From the NCBI GenBank assembly GCA_003165595.1, contig PLWQ01000012.1, positions 24,600-88,599 on the forward strand: a stretch of 64,000 nucleotides of DNA. The letters are read 5' to 3'. The notes beneath the pieces were generated by a model that worked only from the letters and a program-made list of their open reading frames with translations, was not told the DNA's origin and did not search any database. This DNA is from Fibrobacterota bacterium (GTDB lineage Bacteria; Fibrobacterota; Chitinivibrionia; Chitinivibrionales; FEN-1185). Shown here in pieces: positions 52,034 through 61,679 of the stretch (its first letter is position 1; the number at the start of each line of letters is the position of its first letter). The position numbers were made by a program, and so were the translations under genes.

Positions 52034-55000
52034 TCAAAAATTCAATCGTACACCGCAAAGCGCCGACCATCCATAGTATTCCATTTGTGTGGTGTGCTGA
52101 GGATTTAGAAGGTACAGCTTCTTGGGCGCATTGGTGAGATTCTTGAATTCGATGACGGCAGTTACATTTTTACAAATCTTCTGGCTGACAGAGCAGTCCA
52201 ATTGCAAGTGATCGTCAACATATTCGTCCCCGAAATGACTTCTGGAATTGATAAGCTGAACAATGCAATGACTCTGGTAGTTGAGGGCCACCCTGCCCGA
52301 AAAACCGTATTTTTCGTAGAACAGAGCGGCGTTGCCGACATGTTCGGACTGTCCGGGCAATGAGGTCCACTGGTTGAGTTCCGGAATAAGCGTTTTGGAC
52401 CAGGTGTAGATGTAATTGCCGCTAATGCCGAACCCGCTTAGAAATGATGGCAAGAAGAAGAGCTGTGATTCCAATTCCAATTCGAGCCCCGCAAGGTTGG
52501 CTGTACCGCCGTTTGCTTTTGTGAAGAAGGCCCATGTCGACTTGGACTGATTGAAGAAGGTGTCCAGTTCCGACGCAAAAATGTAGTCGTGCATTTGTTT
52601 GAAGAATGTCCCGGCATACAGAACGCTTTTCTTGTGGTTAAAGTAGTATTCCCAGCTGAGGTCAAGATTGTCCGACGTGGTGGGGCGCAGGTCCGGATTG
52701 CCTTCTATGGCGGTGCGAACATTGTCGTCCACGTTGTACACGATATGCGGTACCAGATCGTACCACTCGGGTCTGGAAAAGGAGCGGGTGTAGGACGCGC
52801 GGATGTTCATGTCTTTGTCCGGCGAATATTTTGCAAGCACCATGGGGAGCGGGAAAAAGAAATTCTTATACATGTCAACGGTAAATGTCCTCGTCCAATT
52901 GTTGGATGTATTCACCGAATCGCCGAATCCGCCATAGTGCATGGATGTGTATTCAACGCGCAGGCCTGCTTTTACGATAAGAGGACCGGTCTTGAGCGTT
53001 GCCATGCCGTAGCCGGCGCCGTTAAAATCGCGCGCGGAAAATGTTTCCGGGTCCGACGAAAGGTGATTGGACGACGTATCGGCCAGGAATCTGTCGCCGG
53101 GATTCACAACGTTGTTGAGGTAATGCGGCGAAGCAAGATAGGCACGCAAAAGACCGGGGTCGGGCATATTGTTCATGTCATACAAACCATTATAGAAGTT
53201 GGGGGCGGAATATCCACCCATAAATGAAGCGAGATTGGGGGTATGGTATTTTCCGGTATCCTTGTAGGTTATAACCGAAAGGGTCTGGTCTTTGTAATGG
53301 TCAAGGACTTTGGCTCCCGCTTTCACCTCAAGCTCGCCGAAGTCGAGTTCAAACGGTTTCTTGACATTGAATTGTCCGGAATAGGAATTCTCGGCCGACT
53401 GCGTGTTCTCGATCTTTGCGCTGCTCATCGTAAAATATTTCATCTTGTTGAACGACGAATCGTAATCGAACACTTCCACTCCCGAAAGTATGCCGGCTTG
53501 GTATTGATTAATTATGATAGGTTCAAATGTGGGACGGTCGGCGTTGGAATGATCAAAATGGTACGACAGGCCCGACGACCTGTCAAAGGTGACGGTCATT
53601 TCGTCGGGTTCGCTGCTGTTTGCATACGAATAGGCAACGTTGCCATCTATGGAGATGCCGTTTATTTTTGTCGCACCGCCCAGCGTGGCGCTGGCTATGT
53701 TCTGCTCCTTGTAGGTGTCCTTGATCGAACGGGTGGTGGGCACTTCGCCCACGACGTCCTTGTCTTCCATGGGACGCGCATCCTGGTCCTCCAGGTCCAG
53801 ACCCAGCGTGCGCCGGTCTTCCTGTATGCCGTACCTGTTGAACGACCCGACCAGAAACGCATTTGTTTCCGGAGAAAAACGATAGTCCAGTCTGCCGTTT
53901 GCTCCGATGCGCTCATTCGTCTTGCTGTAATCGCGATATTGCATGGTATTGAGATAGCTGGCGCCCACCCCCTTTGGATTGTAGCTGGAAGTATCCCAGT
54001 CAAGCTCGACGTCCTGCGTCTCTTTCTGGTCCCTGTAATAGCTGCCGCCGAGAAAAACGCCGAGCCTTCCGTCCTGCAGGAAGCACTTGGCAATTGAACC
54101 CGATCCCTGATAGATCGGCGTGTTTGACAACTGTGTATAGCCGGGAGTCAGGTTTAGTTTTGCTCTCCAATTGGTATCACTTGCCGTGGAGGTTATCAGG
54201 TTCACGGTTCCGCCGATGGCGTCTCCGTCCATGTCGGGCGTGAGCACTTTGCTTACTTCGACTTCCGAGAGCTGATCGGCAGGAATCACGTTGAGCGCTA
54301 CGGCGCGCGTCTGGGCATCGGGCGAGGCGATGCTCTGCCCGTTGATGGTGACGGTTGACAAGCGCGCCTCGGTTCCCCGGATCTGCACATATTTTCCTTC
54401 GCCCTGGTCGCGTTGTATCGATATGCCGGGAACGCGCTGCAGCGCGTCGGCCGTCGATTGATCGGGCAGTTTCTGAATTAGCTCGGCGTCTATCACGTTC
54501 TTGAGGTTGTCGGAGTTCTTCTCCTTGCTAAAAGCGCTCGCCTGGCCTTCCGTCTTGCCCACAACCACCATCTTGTCGAGGCTCTTGGTGGAATTCCAAA
54601 GAGGAATCGCGGAAAGCTTCGTGTCCCCGCCTGTAAACTTGACGGTAATGGTGTCGGTGATGTATCCGGGGAAAGAAACGGACAACGTGAGCGGTCCCGC
54701 AGAGTCGCATGCGAGCGAAAAACTTCCGGCTTTGTCGGTCTTGGTTCTCGCGGAGCAAACGCCGGAGCCGGCTATGGTCGCCCCGTTGATCGACGCTTGA
54801 CCAACGCCATCGATTACCCGGCCGGTCACGGTTCCACGGATTGGTTGGCGGCGCAGAGAGTCGGTTGAGGCAGCCGCGTGCGCGGAATCCCGGGGTTTGG
54901 CAGCCGGAAGCGAATCGGTAAGGTGCACGGTGGAATCGTTGACAAGAGCGTGCTGCAACGAATCCGCTTCCGTTGTCCGTTTGGCCGAATCCGCGGGCAA

Positions 55001-55129
55001 ATGACCCGAGTCGCCGGCAGCGGCGGTGCGCGCCGGAACCAAACCGTCTTTCAACGGTGGGGTGTTTTCTGCGCTCAAGACTGGAACAAAGCATGCGGCG
55101 AGGATTACGGCGGCAAGAACGAGTTTCAT
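52034..55129 (-). CDS. TonB-dependent outer-membrane receptor
   Basis: 1031 residues. Signal peptide, then a low-complexity region and a CarboxypepD_reg-like domain (about 95-175, GTVTGRVIDGVGQASINGATI). The plug domain contains IQKLPDQSTADALQRVPGI and YVQIRGTEARLSTVTINGQ, with GDAIGGTVNLIT. A 22-strand barrel then ends in F (GVRLNF). It imports a large substrate with energy from TonB. AAGGAG precedes the ATG. The neighbours, a parallel beta-helix protein upstream and an acid phosphatase downstream, suggest import of an organic phosphate compound. The substrate itself is not determined by sequence. Confidence 0.9.
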   Translation of the reverse strand: MKLVLAAVILAACFVPVLSAENTPPLKDGLVPARTAAAGDSGHLPADSAKRTTEADSLQHALVNDSTVHLTDSLPAAKPRDSAHAAASTDSLRRQPIRGTVTGRVIDGVGQASINGATIAGSGVCSARTKTDKAGSFSLACDSAGPLTLSVSFPGYITDTITVKFTGGDTKLSAIPLWNSTKSLDKMVVVGKTEGQASAFSKEKNSDNLKNVIDAELIQKLPDQSTADALQRVPGISIQRDQGEGKYVQIRGTEARLSTVTINGQSIASPDAQTRAVALNVIPADQLSEVEVSKVLTPDMDGDAIGGTVNLITSTASDTNWRAKLNLTPGYTQLSNTPIYQGSGSIAKCFLQDGRLGVFLGGSYYRDQKETQDVELDWDTSSYNPKGVGASYLNTMQYRDYSKTNERIGANGRLDYRFSPETNAFLVGSFNRYGIQEDRRTLGLDLEDQDARPMEDKDVVGEVPTTRSIKDTYKEQNIASATLGGATKINGISIDGNVAYSYANSSEPDEMTVTFDRSSGLSYHFDHSNADRPTFEPIIINQYQAGILSGVEVFDYDSSFNKMKYFTMSSAKIENTQSAENSYSGQFNVKKPFELDFGELEVKAGAKVLDHYKDQTLSVITYKDTGKYHTPNLASFMGGYSAPNFYNGLYDMNNMPDPGLLRAYLASPHYLNNVVNPGDRFLADTSSNHLSSDPETFSARDFNGAGYGMATLKTGPLIVKAGLRVEYTSMHYGGFGDSVNTSNNWTRTFTVDMYKNFFFPLPMVLAKYSPDKDMNIRASYTRSFSRPEWYDLVPHIVYNVDDNVRTAIEGNPDLRPTTSDNLDLSWEYYFNHKKSVLYAGTFFKQMHDYIFASELDTFFNQSKSTWAFFTKANGGTANLAGLELELESQLFFLPSFLSGFGISGNYIYTWSKTLIPELNQWTSLPGQSEHVGNAALFYEKYGFSGRVALNYQSHCIVQLINSRSHFGDEYVDDHLQLDCSVSQKICKNVTAVIEFKNLTNAPKKLYLLNPQHTTQMEYYGWSALCGVRLNF

Positions 55130-55231
55130 AGACTCCTTGGTTTAATGTCGGTTACAGGACTGGAAAGGGTTTTGAGGGAAAATGAAACAGCGGGGCCGCC
55201 GTCGGCAAGCCCCGCTGCCGCGCCTTCAGCG

Positions 55232-56950
55232 CTAGTTCTTCTCAACAAGACTTGACTTTACAAGATCCGCGCAATTCGCCTGAAGCACGTACACGCCCGC
55301 AGGAACATCCCTGAGAGATATGGATGCGGAATGAACGCCAGCCGAGTGGTTGCCATTGTCGAACATGCGAACAAGTTTGCCGTCGGCGGAGAAGAGCTTT
55401 ACGGTCATTCTTGCCGCGTACTGCTGGTTCCAGGAAAGAAGGCGAGTGTCGCCTTGTCCAGCTATTCTTATGGACGAAGCGGTCTTCGCTGAAGTCAGAT
55501 TCCGGCCGGCAATGGGCGTCGCGCCTGTCGTGAAAACGCTGCCCTTGGGATCATTGAGAGCCGACCATCCGGCTGCCCAGAGAGGTGCAGACGGATCGAA
55601 CGCGCCACGATAGGTGGTCTGATCAAAGAATCCACCGGCAGGGACCGTGCCCACATTCTTGGTGGCCGGGCCGGTTGCGGAGGGACGAGGATCGAGCAGA
55701 CCCGTGCGAGCCCAGCCAAGTCCGCCAAAGCCCGGATCGACCGTATCATTCATGAAGGCCGGCGTTGCGGCGTAGCTCTGAAGGAAGGGGGAACCTTCGA
55801 AGATGCTGTCAACGACATTTCCTTTTCCAAAGCCCCAAAAGATATCGTTCTTGATTTTGAGCGTGCTGTCGTTGACAAGATGATACCTGGAACCGGTTGA
55901 ATCGCCTGCGTCAAGATAGTCTTCAACGTACACGCCGTAGTGTGAACATTGGGTAAGAATAGAATTGGCGAATGTTCCAGCCGACCTATCCTTAATGTAA
56001 AGGCCGTAGTTGTACTTCCACGTGTCGGGGTTGTTGACGCCGGTTCCTATGAACGTCGCGTTGTAGACATGCGCATTTGTGATAGGAGCGTAGCTGAAGT
56101 CGCCGCTTTCCCACTTAGACATACAGCCGTTCTTGGTGCTGCTGGTAATGACGGTCTGAATGGCGAGAACATACTGCAGGTTGCCCGTGTAGCCGCCTTG
56201 AAGCATGAGAGCGTCGCCGGCCTGGAAGGCGCTGATGAGATATTTTGCATTCACCGTACCGCCCGTGAAATTGATGCCGTCTTCGTTGCACATGAAGACT
56301 TCGCAATGGTCAACAACTGTTCCCGCTCCAACGCCGCAGAACATGAGCCCTTTGATCTCCGACATGTCGGCCGCGCCGGTGTAGCGCACCGAAACATACT
56401 CAAAAACGCCGGACGTATCGTACATATTCTTCGCCAGGGTCGAGGCGGAGGTGACATTGCCCGAATCGCCGAACGTAATCCAACTTGTGTCGGTAATCGT
56501 AATATCAGATGAATAGCTGTTGTCCACGCCGCCCGCCGTGTTGCACGGCGCCCTGCCGTACACGTTGATGCCGCCCCAGAGGCCGCGTGAATTGTCGCTG
56601 ATGGCCAGCGGCTGATGGGAACCCGTGTCGAGGATGGACGTGAAGATGATGGGCTGTGCAGCGGTGCCGGTTGCATACACCCGGCCGTCGCGCGCTACGA
56701 TAAGCATTGCCACGGAATCCGAAACCGACGCTCCGGCGCCGTAAATCATTGTTCCGGCCGCGATATTCAAACGCGATCCCTTTTTGACAACAACTTTGCC
56801 ATGGAGAACATAAGAGTTGGTCGCGACCCAACTCTTTGTTGCACCCGCTGGTATGCTATCGTTGGTAATTTGGATCATGCCCGCCGAAACCTGTACGGCA
56901 AGCGCGGCCGTTGCCAAGACCCCGAGAATTGCAGAACGTTTGCGAAACAT
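55232..56950 (-). CDS. Secreted right-handed parallel beta-helix protein with sorting-type C-terminus
   Basis: 572 residues. After a signal peptide (1-23), Gly/Asn/Val-rich short strands repeat through about residue 400 (GTMIYGAG, LWGGINVYG, KGLMFCGVGAGTVVDHCEV, DGINFTGGTV, YGLYIKDRSAG). This is a parallel beta-helix as in polysaccharide lyases and adhesins. The last 80 residues (AARMTVKLFSADGKLVRMF ... VPAGVYVLQANC) form an FCB sorting-type domain. GGAGG precedes the ATG. It is the first gene of an operon with the TonB receptor and acid phosphatase; a weak two-repeat Pho-type site lies 75 nt upstream. It could bind the substrate at the surface. Confidence 0.8.
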   Translation of the reverse strand: MFRKRSAILGVLATAALAVQVSAGMIQITNDSIPAGATKSWVATNSYVLHGKVVVKKGSRLNIAAGTMIYGAGASVSDSVAMLIVARDGRVYATGTAAQPIIFTSILDTGSHQPLAISDNSRGLWGGINVYGRAPCNTAGGVDNSYSSDITITDTSWITFGDSGNVTSASTLAKNMYDTSGVFEYVSVRYTGAADMSEIKGLMFCGVGAGTVVDHCEVFMCNEDGINFTGGTVNAKYLISAFQAGDALMLQGGYTGNLQYVLAIQTVITSSTKNGCMSKWESGDFSYAPITNAHVYNATFIGTGVNNPDTWKYNYGLYIKDRSAGTFANSILTQCSHYGVYVEDYLDAGDSTGSRYHLVNDSTLKIKNDIFWGFGKGNVVDSIFEGSPFLQSYAATPAFMNDTVDPGFGGLGWARTGLLDPRPSATGPATKNVGTVPAGGFFDQTTYRGAFDPSAPLWAAGWSALNDPKGSVFTTGATPIAGRNLTSAKTASSIRIAGQGDTRLLSWNQQYAARMTVKLFSADGKLVRMFDNGNHSAGVHSASISLRDVPAGVYVLQANCADLVKSSLVEKN

Positions 56951-57022
56951 AGGACCTCCAGTGAAATGGTTATTAAACTTTCCCCTCTTTACGAACTTGA
57001 TCGGAAAAAATACCCGGCAATT

Positions 57023-57038
57023 GTAAGAATGCTGTAAG
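57023..57038 (-). promoter_or_regulatory. Weak Pho-type repeat pair upstream of the beta-helix gene
   Basis: Minus-strand CTTAC (57038-57034) and CTTAC (57027-57023) are 11 nt apart. Both differ from CTAAC by one base, so this is a weaker match than the others. Confidence 0.4.
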
Positions 57039-57301
57039 ATTACAGTCTCTTTTTCGTGTTGTTGAAATAAACCATCGTCCGCAACGACTACATTCCTCAT
57101 TGATTTCTATTCATACCCGAACACAAAACAAATGCAAGTTGGCCATTTTGTGTACGCAACAAGTGAGTGACCGCGCTTTCCCGTTTTAATCATGCGGAAA
57201 AGATCATTCCATGAGAATTCGGTTACCGCGGCATGATTATGCGCCACTTGTCACATGACAGAAGGGTTCCGTCTGCCATCAAACATCGTCAGGAGTCATA
57301 C

Positions 57302-58129
57302 ATGATACGATTCGTCAATTGCCTCGGGTTAATCGCATTTGTTTACATCGGTCTTTCTGCGGCGGGTGAAGCCTCCGATCAGTCTTTCGACACCGAATCG
57401 GAAACGCATCGTTTGCAAAAAGAATTGCAACAGATAGAATCCCAGCGCCACACCAACGGGCAGGACATGGAATCCGACAATCGAGATTTCTCCGAATATC
57501 GCACCCGTACCGACAAGCGGCTTGCTTCGATGCGATCCGACATAGATTCCCTCAAGCGGGAAACCGTGCGCAACCAGTCGCTCAGCGATTCGCTTGGCGC
57601 GCTCATTCAATCGGCCCAGTCAAAAAAGCGGGAAATCGAGCTGTCCCGCGACCGGCTCCGAAACCGGATTCTTGCTTCATGCGACAAGCTGGACGCCCAG
57701 GCTCTGTGGCTTTCTCCTCAAAGCCTGGGCCGGATCAGATCCTCACTTGCCCTTGTCAAAAGCGATCTCGCGGCAAAAACAATCGAATGCGCCGAAGGTT
57801 TCGCCCGGCTTGCGCAGATCGTCGGGTTGATGCGCGACGCCACGGCTTCCATTCAAACCAGCTCGGAAACGTCGCCGGTGCCCGATATCCGAGGATTGGT
57901 GGCGCGCCTGCGCGCGGGTTGCGTGATGGATGCAGTGGCGGATTCAAAAGGGACTGTTTGTTACGTGTGGACCGGAAACAACAATGGTGGCGAGCCCGTC
58001 TGGAAACCGGCTGCAGACAAAATCGCTGCTTCGGAGATCGTTCATGCCGTGGCTGTTCGCGAAGGAAAGGCGCTGCCGGCATTTGTCGACCTTCCGCTTG
58101 CCGAGGTGAAGGAAAGGGTGGCAAAATGA
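57302..58129 (+). CDS. DUF3450-family periplasmic protein of the TonB-energising cluster
   Basis: 275 residues. A signal peptide (1-22) is followed by a long coiled coil (about 30-135, RLQKELQQIESQRHTNGQD ... KKREIELSRDRLRNRI) and then a folded C-terminal part. This matches DUF3450, which in Vibrio and relatives begins the TonB2-type clusters. AGGAG lies 7 nt before the ATG. The stop overlaps the next start (ATGA), showing coupling to the TtpC-like gene. Confidence 0.8.
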   Translation: MIRFVNCLGLIAFVYIGLSAAGEASDQSFDTESETHRLQKELQQIESQRHTNGQDMESDNRDFSEYRTRTDKRLASMRSDIDSLKRETVRNQSLSDSLGALIQSAQSKKREIELSRDRLRNRILASCDKLDAQALWLSPQSLGRIRSSLALVKSDLAAKTIECAEGFARLAQIVGLMRDATASIQTSSETSPVPDIRGLVARLRAGCVMDAVADSKGTVCYVWTGNNNGGEPVWKPAADKIAASEIVHAVAVREGKALPAFVDLPLAEVKERVAK

Positions 58130-59601
58130 AGACCGGTCTTTTACCTTCCATATTAATAGCAGTTCTGTGCTTTGTGTCGGCGGCTTCCGCCTCCAAGAAA
58201 GAGGATCACGAGATCAAGGAAAAGCAGGCCCGCCTCGAATCGCTCAAAGCCGATGTGGAGGCCGCCCGCGATTCTCTGGAAAACGAGGTTGCCAGCCGGT
58301 ATGGGCTCAAGCAAAAGCTGGTAGACCGCCGTGAACAGGACAAGCAGGAGATGGACCAGCTTCGCGATGGCCAGGAGCGGGCGGCCAACGACTTAGCGCG
58401 TATCAAGGAAGAATGTCTGGCACGTGAACAAACCGTTGCCGACGAACGCAAAGCCGCACAGAGCGCGCAGGAAGAATGGTCCAACGAGAAATCGGCGCTT
58501 TCGGACATGTTCAAAAAGGAGGCCGATGCCGTGCTTGAGGCGTTTCCCATTGACCGCGAAACCCGGCGCCAGGCGCTGGAAAAAGTAAGGGCCGACTTTG
58601 CATCCAAACAGGACCCGGCCCAGGCCTGGGACGATTTTGTCGCCTATGCCTGCAACGATTTCCGGGCAGGCGCGAAAGTTTCCATGGTCAACTGTGACGT
58701 GCTGCCGGATCAGGGCGGCCCGGTGCACCTCAGCCTGGCGCGGTTCGGCAATGTCTTCGGTCTTGGAATCGACAAAACGGGCCAGGCATATCTCATTCGC
58801 CAAACCGGACGGCTGGGCGCCGACAAATACGCGGTCGAAAAAATCGGGTCGCCTTCCTATGCGGGATATGTGAGCGCGCAGTTTGGTCCTTGGCTCAAAA
58901 TCGGAAAGCCCGACGGCCTTGTGAAAACGGAAATTCTTCAGAACGACCAGAGCCGCCTGCTGGTGTCGGGAAAGAAAGTGTCGTTCTGGGCAGGGTTGTA
59001 CGCGTCGCTCAAGGCCGGCGGCCTCATCATGATCCCGCTTTTGTTCCTGCCGCTGTGGGTGCTCTACCTTACATTCTGGAAGGGCTTTCAGCTTTTGGCG
59101 AGGGGCCGCTCGTGCCGCCGGTGCCACAAGGCCGCCATTGCGCTTATAGACAAAGGAGATATCGACGGCGCGCTTACGTTTGCGAAAAGCGAGAAGGGCG
59201 TTATGGCGCGCGTACTGGAAATCTGCCTGGAGCGCAAGGAGCACGGCCGACACGTGAGCGAGCGCGCGGTGCGGGAGCAGATCGTGCAGGAGGTTCCGGT
59301 GATTTCCCGCGGAATCAACACCATTGCGGTGATTGCCGGAGCAGCCCCGCTCATGGGACTGCTGGGCACCATCAGCGGCATGATAACCCTCTTCGCGGCG
59401 GTTACGCATTACGGCACCGGCGACCCGAAATTCCTTGCCGGCGGCATTTCCGAAGCGCTGATAACGGCCAAAACCGGGCTTGCAATTGCAATCCCCACTT
59501 TGTTTATCCACGATATCATCCGAAACGGAAAAGACCGGCTGCTTGCGGAAATAGAACAACTGTCCATTTCCGTTATGACCCATATCTGGCCGGAGGAATA
59601 G
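58126..59601 (+). CDS. TtpC-like MotA/TolQ/ExbB protein with large periplasmic N-terminal coiled coil
   Basis: 491 residues. After a signal-like N-terminus, residues 25-about 150 form a coiled coil (KEKQARLESLKADVEAARD..., DRREQDKQEMDQLRDGQER). A folded periplasmic region follows to about 300. Then come three TM helices with the MotA/TolQ/ExbB core: a first span (GLIMIPLLFLPLWVLYLTF) and GAAPLMGLLGTISGMI. This architecture is that of TtpC, the extra ExbB-type protein required by Vibrio TonB2. Together with the DUF3450 and second ExbB it forms the energising complex. Four-base overlap with the upstream gene. Confidence 0.85.
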   Translation: MKTGLLPSILIAVLCFVSAASASKKEDHEIKEKQARLESLKADVEAARDSLENEVASRYGLKQKLVDRREQDKQEMDQLRDGQERAANDLARIKEECLAREQTVADERKAAQSAQEEWSNEKSALSDMFKKEADAVLEAFPIDRETRRQALEKVRADFASKQDPAQAWDDFVAYACNDFRAGAKVSMVNCDVLPDQGGPVHLSLARFGNVFGLGIDKTGQAYLIRQTGRLGADKYAVEKIGSPSYAGYVSAQFGPWLKIGKPDGLVKTEILQNDQSRLLVSGKKVSFWAGLYASLKAGGLIMIPLLFLPLWVLYLTFWKGFQLLARGRSCRRCHKAAIALIDKGDIDGALTFAKSEKGVMARVLEICLERKEHGRHVSERAVREQIVQEVPVISRGINTIAVIAGAAPLMGLLGTISGMITLFAAVTHYGTGDPKFLAGGISEALITAKTGLAIAIPTLFIHDIIRNGKDRLLAEIEQLSISVMTHIWPEE

Positions 59602-59604
59602 CAC

Positions 59605-60639
59605 GTGGCTGTATGGGAAGTCTTCTCCTCGCTGTTCACCGAGGGCGGATGGGTGCTGTATCCCATTTTCGCCATTTCGGTGTATACGTGGTTTATCGCA
59701 TCGGGAAAGCTGGTGCAGTATCGCCGGGTGAGCAATGCGCGAAAACGGTTCCTCAACATCCTGTCGACAAAGGAAGTGGACCGGCGCACAGGATATTCCG
59801 GGTACGACACGCTTCTTGCCCGGCTTTCGGAACACCGCGATGCCGCGGGCGTCGATCGAAGCGTGTCCGAATTCGTTTCGGACATCTCCCCCCGTCTCAA
59901 TTACGGTTTGTCTACAATGGCCGCCTGCATCGTGGTCGCGCCCCTTCTGGGGCTGCTCGGCACCATCAGCGGCATGAATGAAATGTTCGCGATCATCGGA
60001 ACGTTCGGCTTCGGCAGCCCCACAATCATGGCGAGCGGCATCAGCATGGCGCTCAAAGCAACGCTCACCGGGCTTGCGGTTGCCGTCGTGGCGCTTTTCT
60101 TCCTCGACCAATTGACAAGCAGAAAGACTGCACTGCTGGCCGCGATCGCCAATGACGCCAGACTGCTCGTTCAAAAGGCCCACGATGCGGCAGGACCGGA
60201 ACAAACCATAAAGAGAAAGGATCTTGCCGTGAATTCAAGCCATCATCTGCTTCCCGAGCACGAAGAAAAGCCGGAAATAAACCTGGCGCCCTTTGTCGAC
60301 ACCATAATGATCCTGCTGATTTTCTTCGTGGTGACGGCAAATTTGTATGTGGAGACCGGCATCGACGTGACAAAGCCAAAAGCCCAATCGGCGGTGCCGT
60401 CGAGCCAGAAGGCCATGCTGGTGGGCATCACGCGCGAGGGCACCTGCCATGTGTACGGACGGCAGGTGACACTTGACAAGCTCAGACTTCTCGTTGAACA
60501 GGAAGCCGCCAAGCAACCCGACCTTCCGGTGGTGATCATCGCCGACCGGGAAACGCAAACCGGCAAGACGGTTGAGGTTATGGACCAGTGCTCGCTGGGC
60601 GGAGCGCAGAAGATTTCGATTGCGGCGGGGAAGGATTAG
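59605..60639 (+). CDS. Fused ExbB-ExbD proton channel subunit
   Basis: 344 residues, starting at GTG with GGAGG 8 nt upstream. Residues 1-about 195 are a MotA/TolQ/ExbB unit: TM1 about 16-31, a conserved TM2 VAPLLGLLGTISGM (111-124) and TM3 (about 155-170). A linker (about 195-222) joins to an ExbD/TolR unit: NLAPFVDTIMILLIFF with the proton-path Asp at 232, then LPVVIIADRETQ. These are normally two separate genes. An internal in-frame GTG (60229, residue 209) has an AAAGG-type RBS 7 nt upstream, so a free ExbD could also be made. Confidence 0.9.
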   Translation: MAVWEVFSSLFTEGGWVLYPIFAISVYTWFIASGKLVQYRRVSNARKRFLNILSTKEVDRRTGYSGYDTLLARLSEHRDAAGVDRSVSEFVSDISPRLNYGLSTMAACIVVAPLLGLLGTISGMNEMFAIIGTFGFGSPTIMASGISMALKATLTGLAVAVVALFFLDQLTSRKTALLAAIANDARLLVQKAHDAAGPEQTIKRKDLAVNSSHHLLPEHEEKPEINLAPFVDTIMILLIFFVVTANLYVETGIDVTKPKAQSAVPSSQKAMLVGITREGTCHVYGRQVTLDKLRLLVEQEAAKQPDLPVVIIADRETQTGKTVEVMDQCSLGGAQKISIAAGKD

Positions 60640-60929
60640 CATGCCGTATGACACTGTGTTTGGGCGTTCCCCTCGCTTTGCTCGGGTCGGCCCTCCCTCC
60701 GTGCTCGGCCTGTCGGCCTCGGTGCCGGACCGCCCTTGTCGCCTGCGGCGAGTGGTCGGCCTGCACCGCGCTCTTGCGCGCACTGCGGTCCTTCCTAACG
60801 CATGCGTGCGCGCGACCAGTGTGATTTCGAGTGCCGGCGAGTGCGGGGAGTCGATTGTGCGCTTGGATGAATTCTTCTTAGCCAAAGGTACTTCGGATTG
60901 TATATCGCCATCAACCCCACAAGAGGTCT
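60640..60929. other. Gap with repeat A4 inside the exb-tonB operon
   Basis: 290 bases between the ExbB-ExbD stop and the tonB start, of which 60660-60801 are repeat A4. No gene is supported. Confidence 0.5.
60660..60801 (+). repeat. Dispersed repeat family A, copy A4
   Basis: It begins TTGGGCGTTCCCCTCGCTTT, continues GTCGGCCCTCCCTCCGTGCT, CTCGGTGCCGGACCGCCC, GCCTGCGGCGAGTGGTCGG, and ends GCGGTCCTTCCTAACGC. It lies between exbBD and tonB, where it separates genes that belong together and may disturb tonB translation or transcription. Confidence 0.75.
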
Positions 60930-61679
60930 ATGCACCGTCAGACTGGGTACGCGGCCGACAAGGTACTTGCATGGGGCGCGTCTCCATCCACCCCAATAGA
61001 TAGTAAAGGGATCTTCTGCTTGAGAGCGCTACAAGCAACCTGGATAGTTCGAACCTTACTAGGTCAAGTCTTCCGCCTGTTCCTGGCCCTGGCCGCCAGT
61101 TTTCTGGTGTTCACCTTGGTCTCGTTCCTGCACGGCTTTTTCGGCGATGCGTTGCAAAAGAAGCCGACTGCTGTTCGCCCGCAGGTCGTGGCCATAGCCG
61201 TGCCCAAAAAACACGAGGAAGAACCCAAGCCGGTGCAACGCGTGCGTATTGTCAAGGCAACCACCGGCAGATCGGGCAACGCGGGCGGCAGTCAATCGAA
61301 CATGCGTTTTGTTCCGGACCTCGGCGCGGAATCCGGTCCGGGCAATGCAAACGGCGTTGCATTGGCATCGCAGGATCTCGGCGCGGAAGTGTTTGAAGAC
61401 GGTCAGACCGATGAGGCGGCCGTTCCCGTGTTTACACCCGCGGTTCCGTTCCCGGAACAGGCCCGGGAAATGAATATCGAAGGTGTTGTTAAAACGATCT
61501 TCGTGGTGAATTATCTTGGGAAAGTCACGTCCGTGGATGTGCTGAAAAGCCCGGACCAGGTATTCACGCGTGAAGTAAAGCGGGTGCTTGCAACATGGCG
61601 GTTCAAGCCCGCAAAGAACAAGGGCGTGCCGGTAAACGTGCGGTTCAGCAAGGAAATAGAGTTCACGCTTGAACAGTAG
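60930..61679 (+). CDS. tonB: TonB energy-transducing protein
   Basis: 249 residues from ATG 60930 (GAGG just upstream). The TM anchor is at about 45-68 (FRLFLALAASFLVFTLVSF), then a Lys/Pro/Glu-rich part (AVPKKHEEEPKPVQRVRIVK). The C-terminal TonB domain is EQAREMNIEGVVKTIFVVNYLGKVTSVDVLKSP ... TREVKRVLATWRFKPAKNKG. An alternative TTG at 61020 (AAAGGG upstream) would give the usual short cytoplasmic tail; upstream residues may be an artefact of repeat A4 insertion. TonB spans the periplasm to drive receptors, here most likely the one encoded divergently. Confidence 0.85.
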   Translation: MHRQTGYAADKVLAWGASPSTPIDSKGIFCLRALQATWIVRTLLGQVFRLFLALAASFLVFTLVSFLHGFFGDALQKKPTAVRPQVVAIAVPKKHEEEPKPVQRVRIVKATTGRSGNAGGSQSNMRFVPDLGAESGPGNANGVALASQDLGAEVFEDGQTDEAAVPVFTPAVPFPEQAREMNIEGVVKTIFVVNYLGKVTSVDVLKSPDQVFTREVKRVLATWRFKPAKNKGVPVNVRFSKEIEFTLEQ

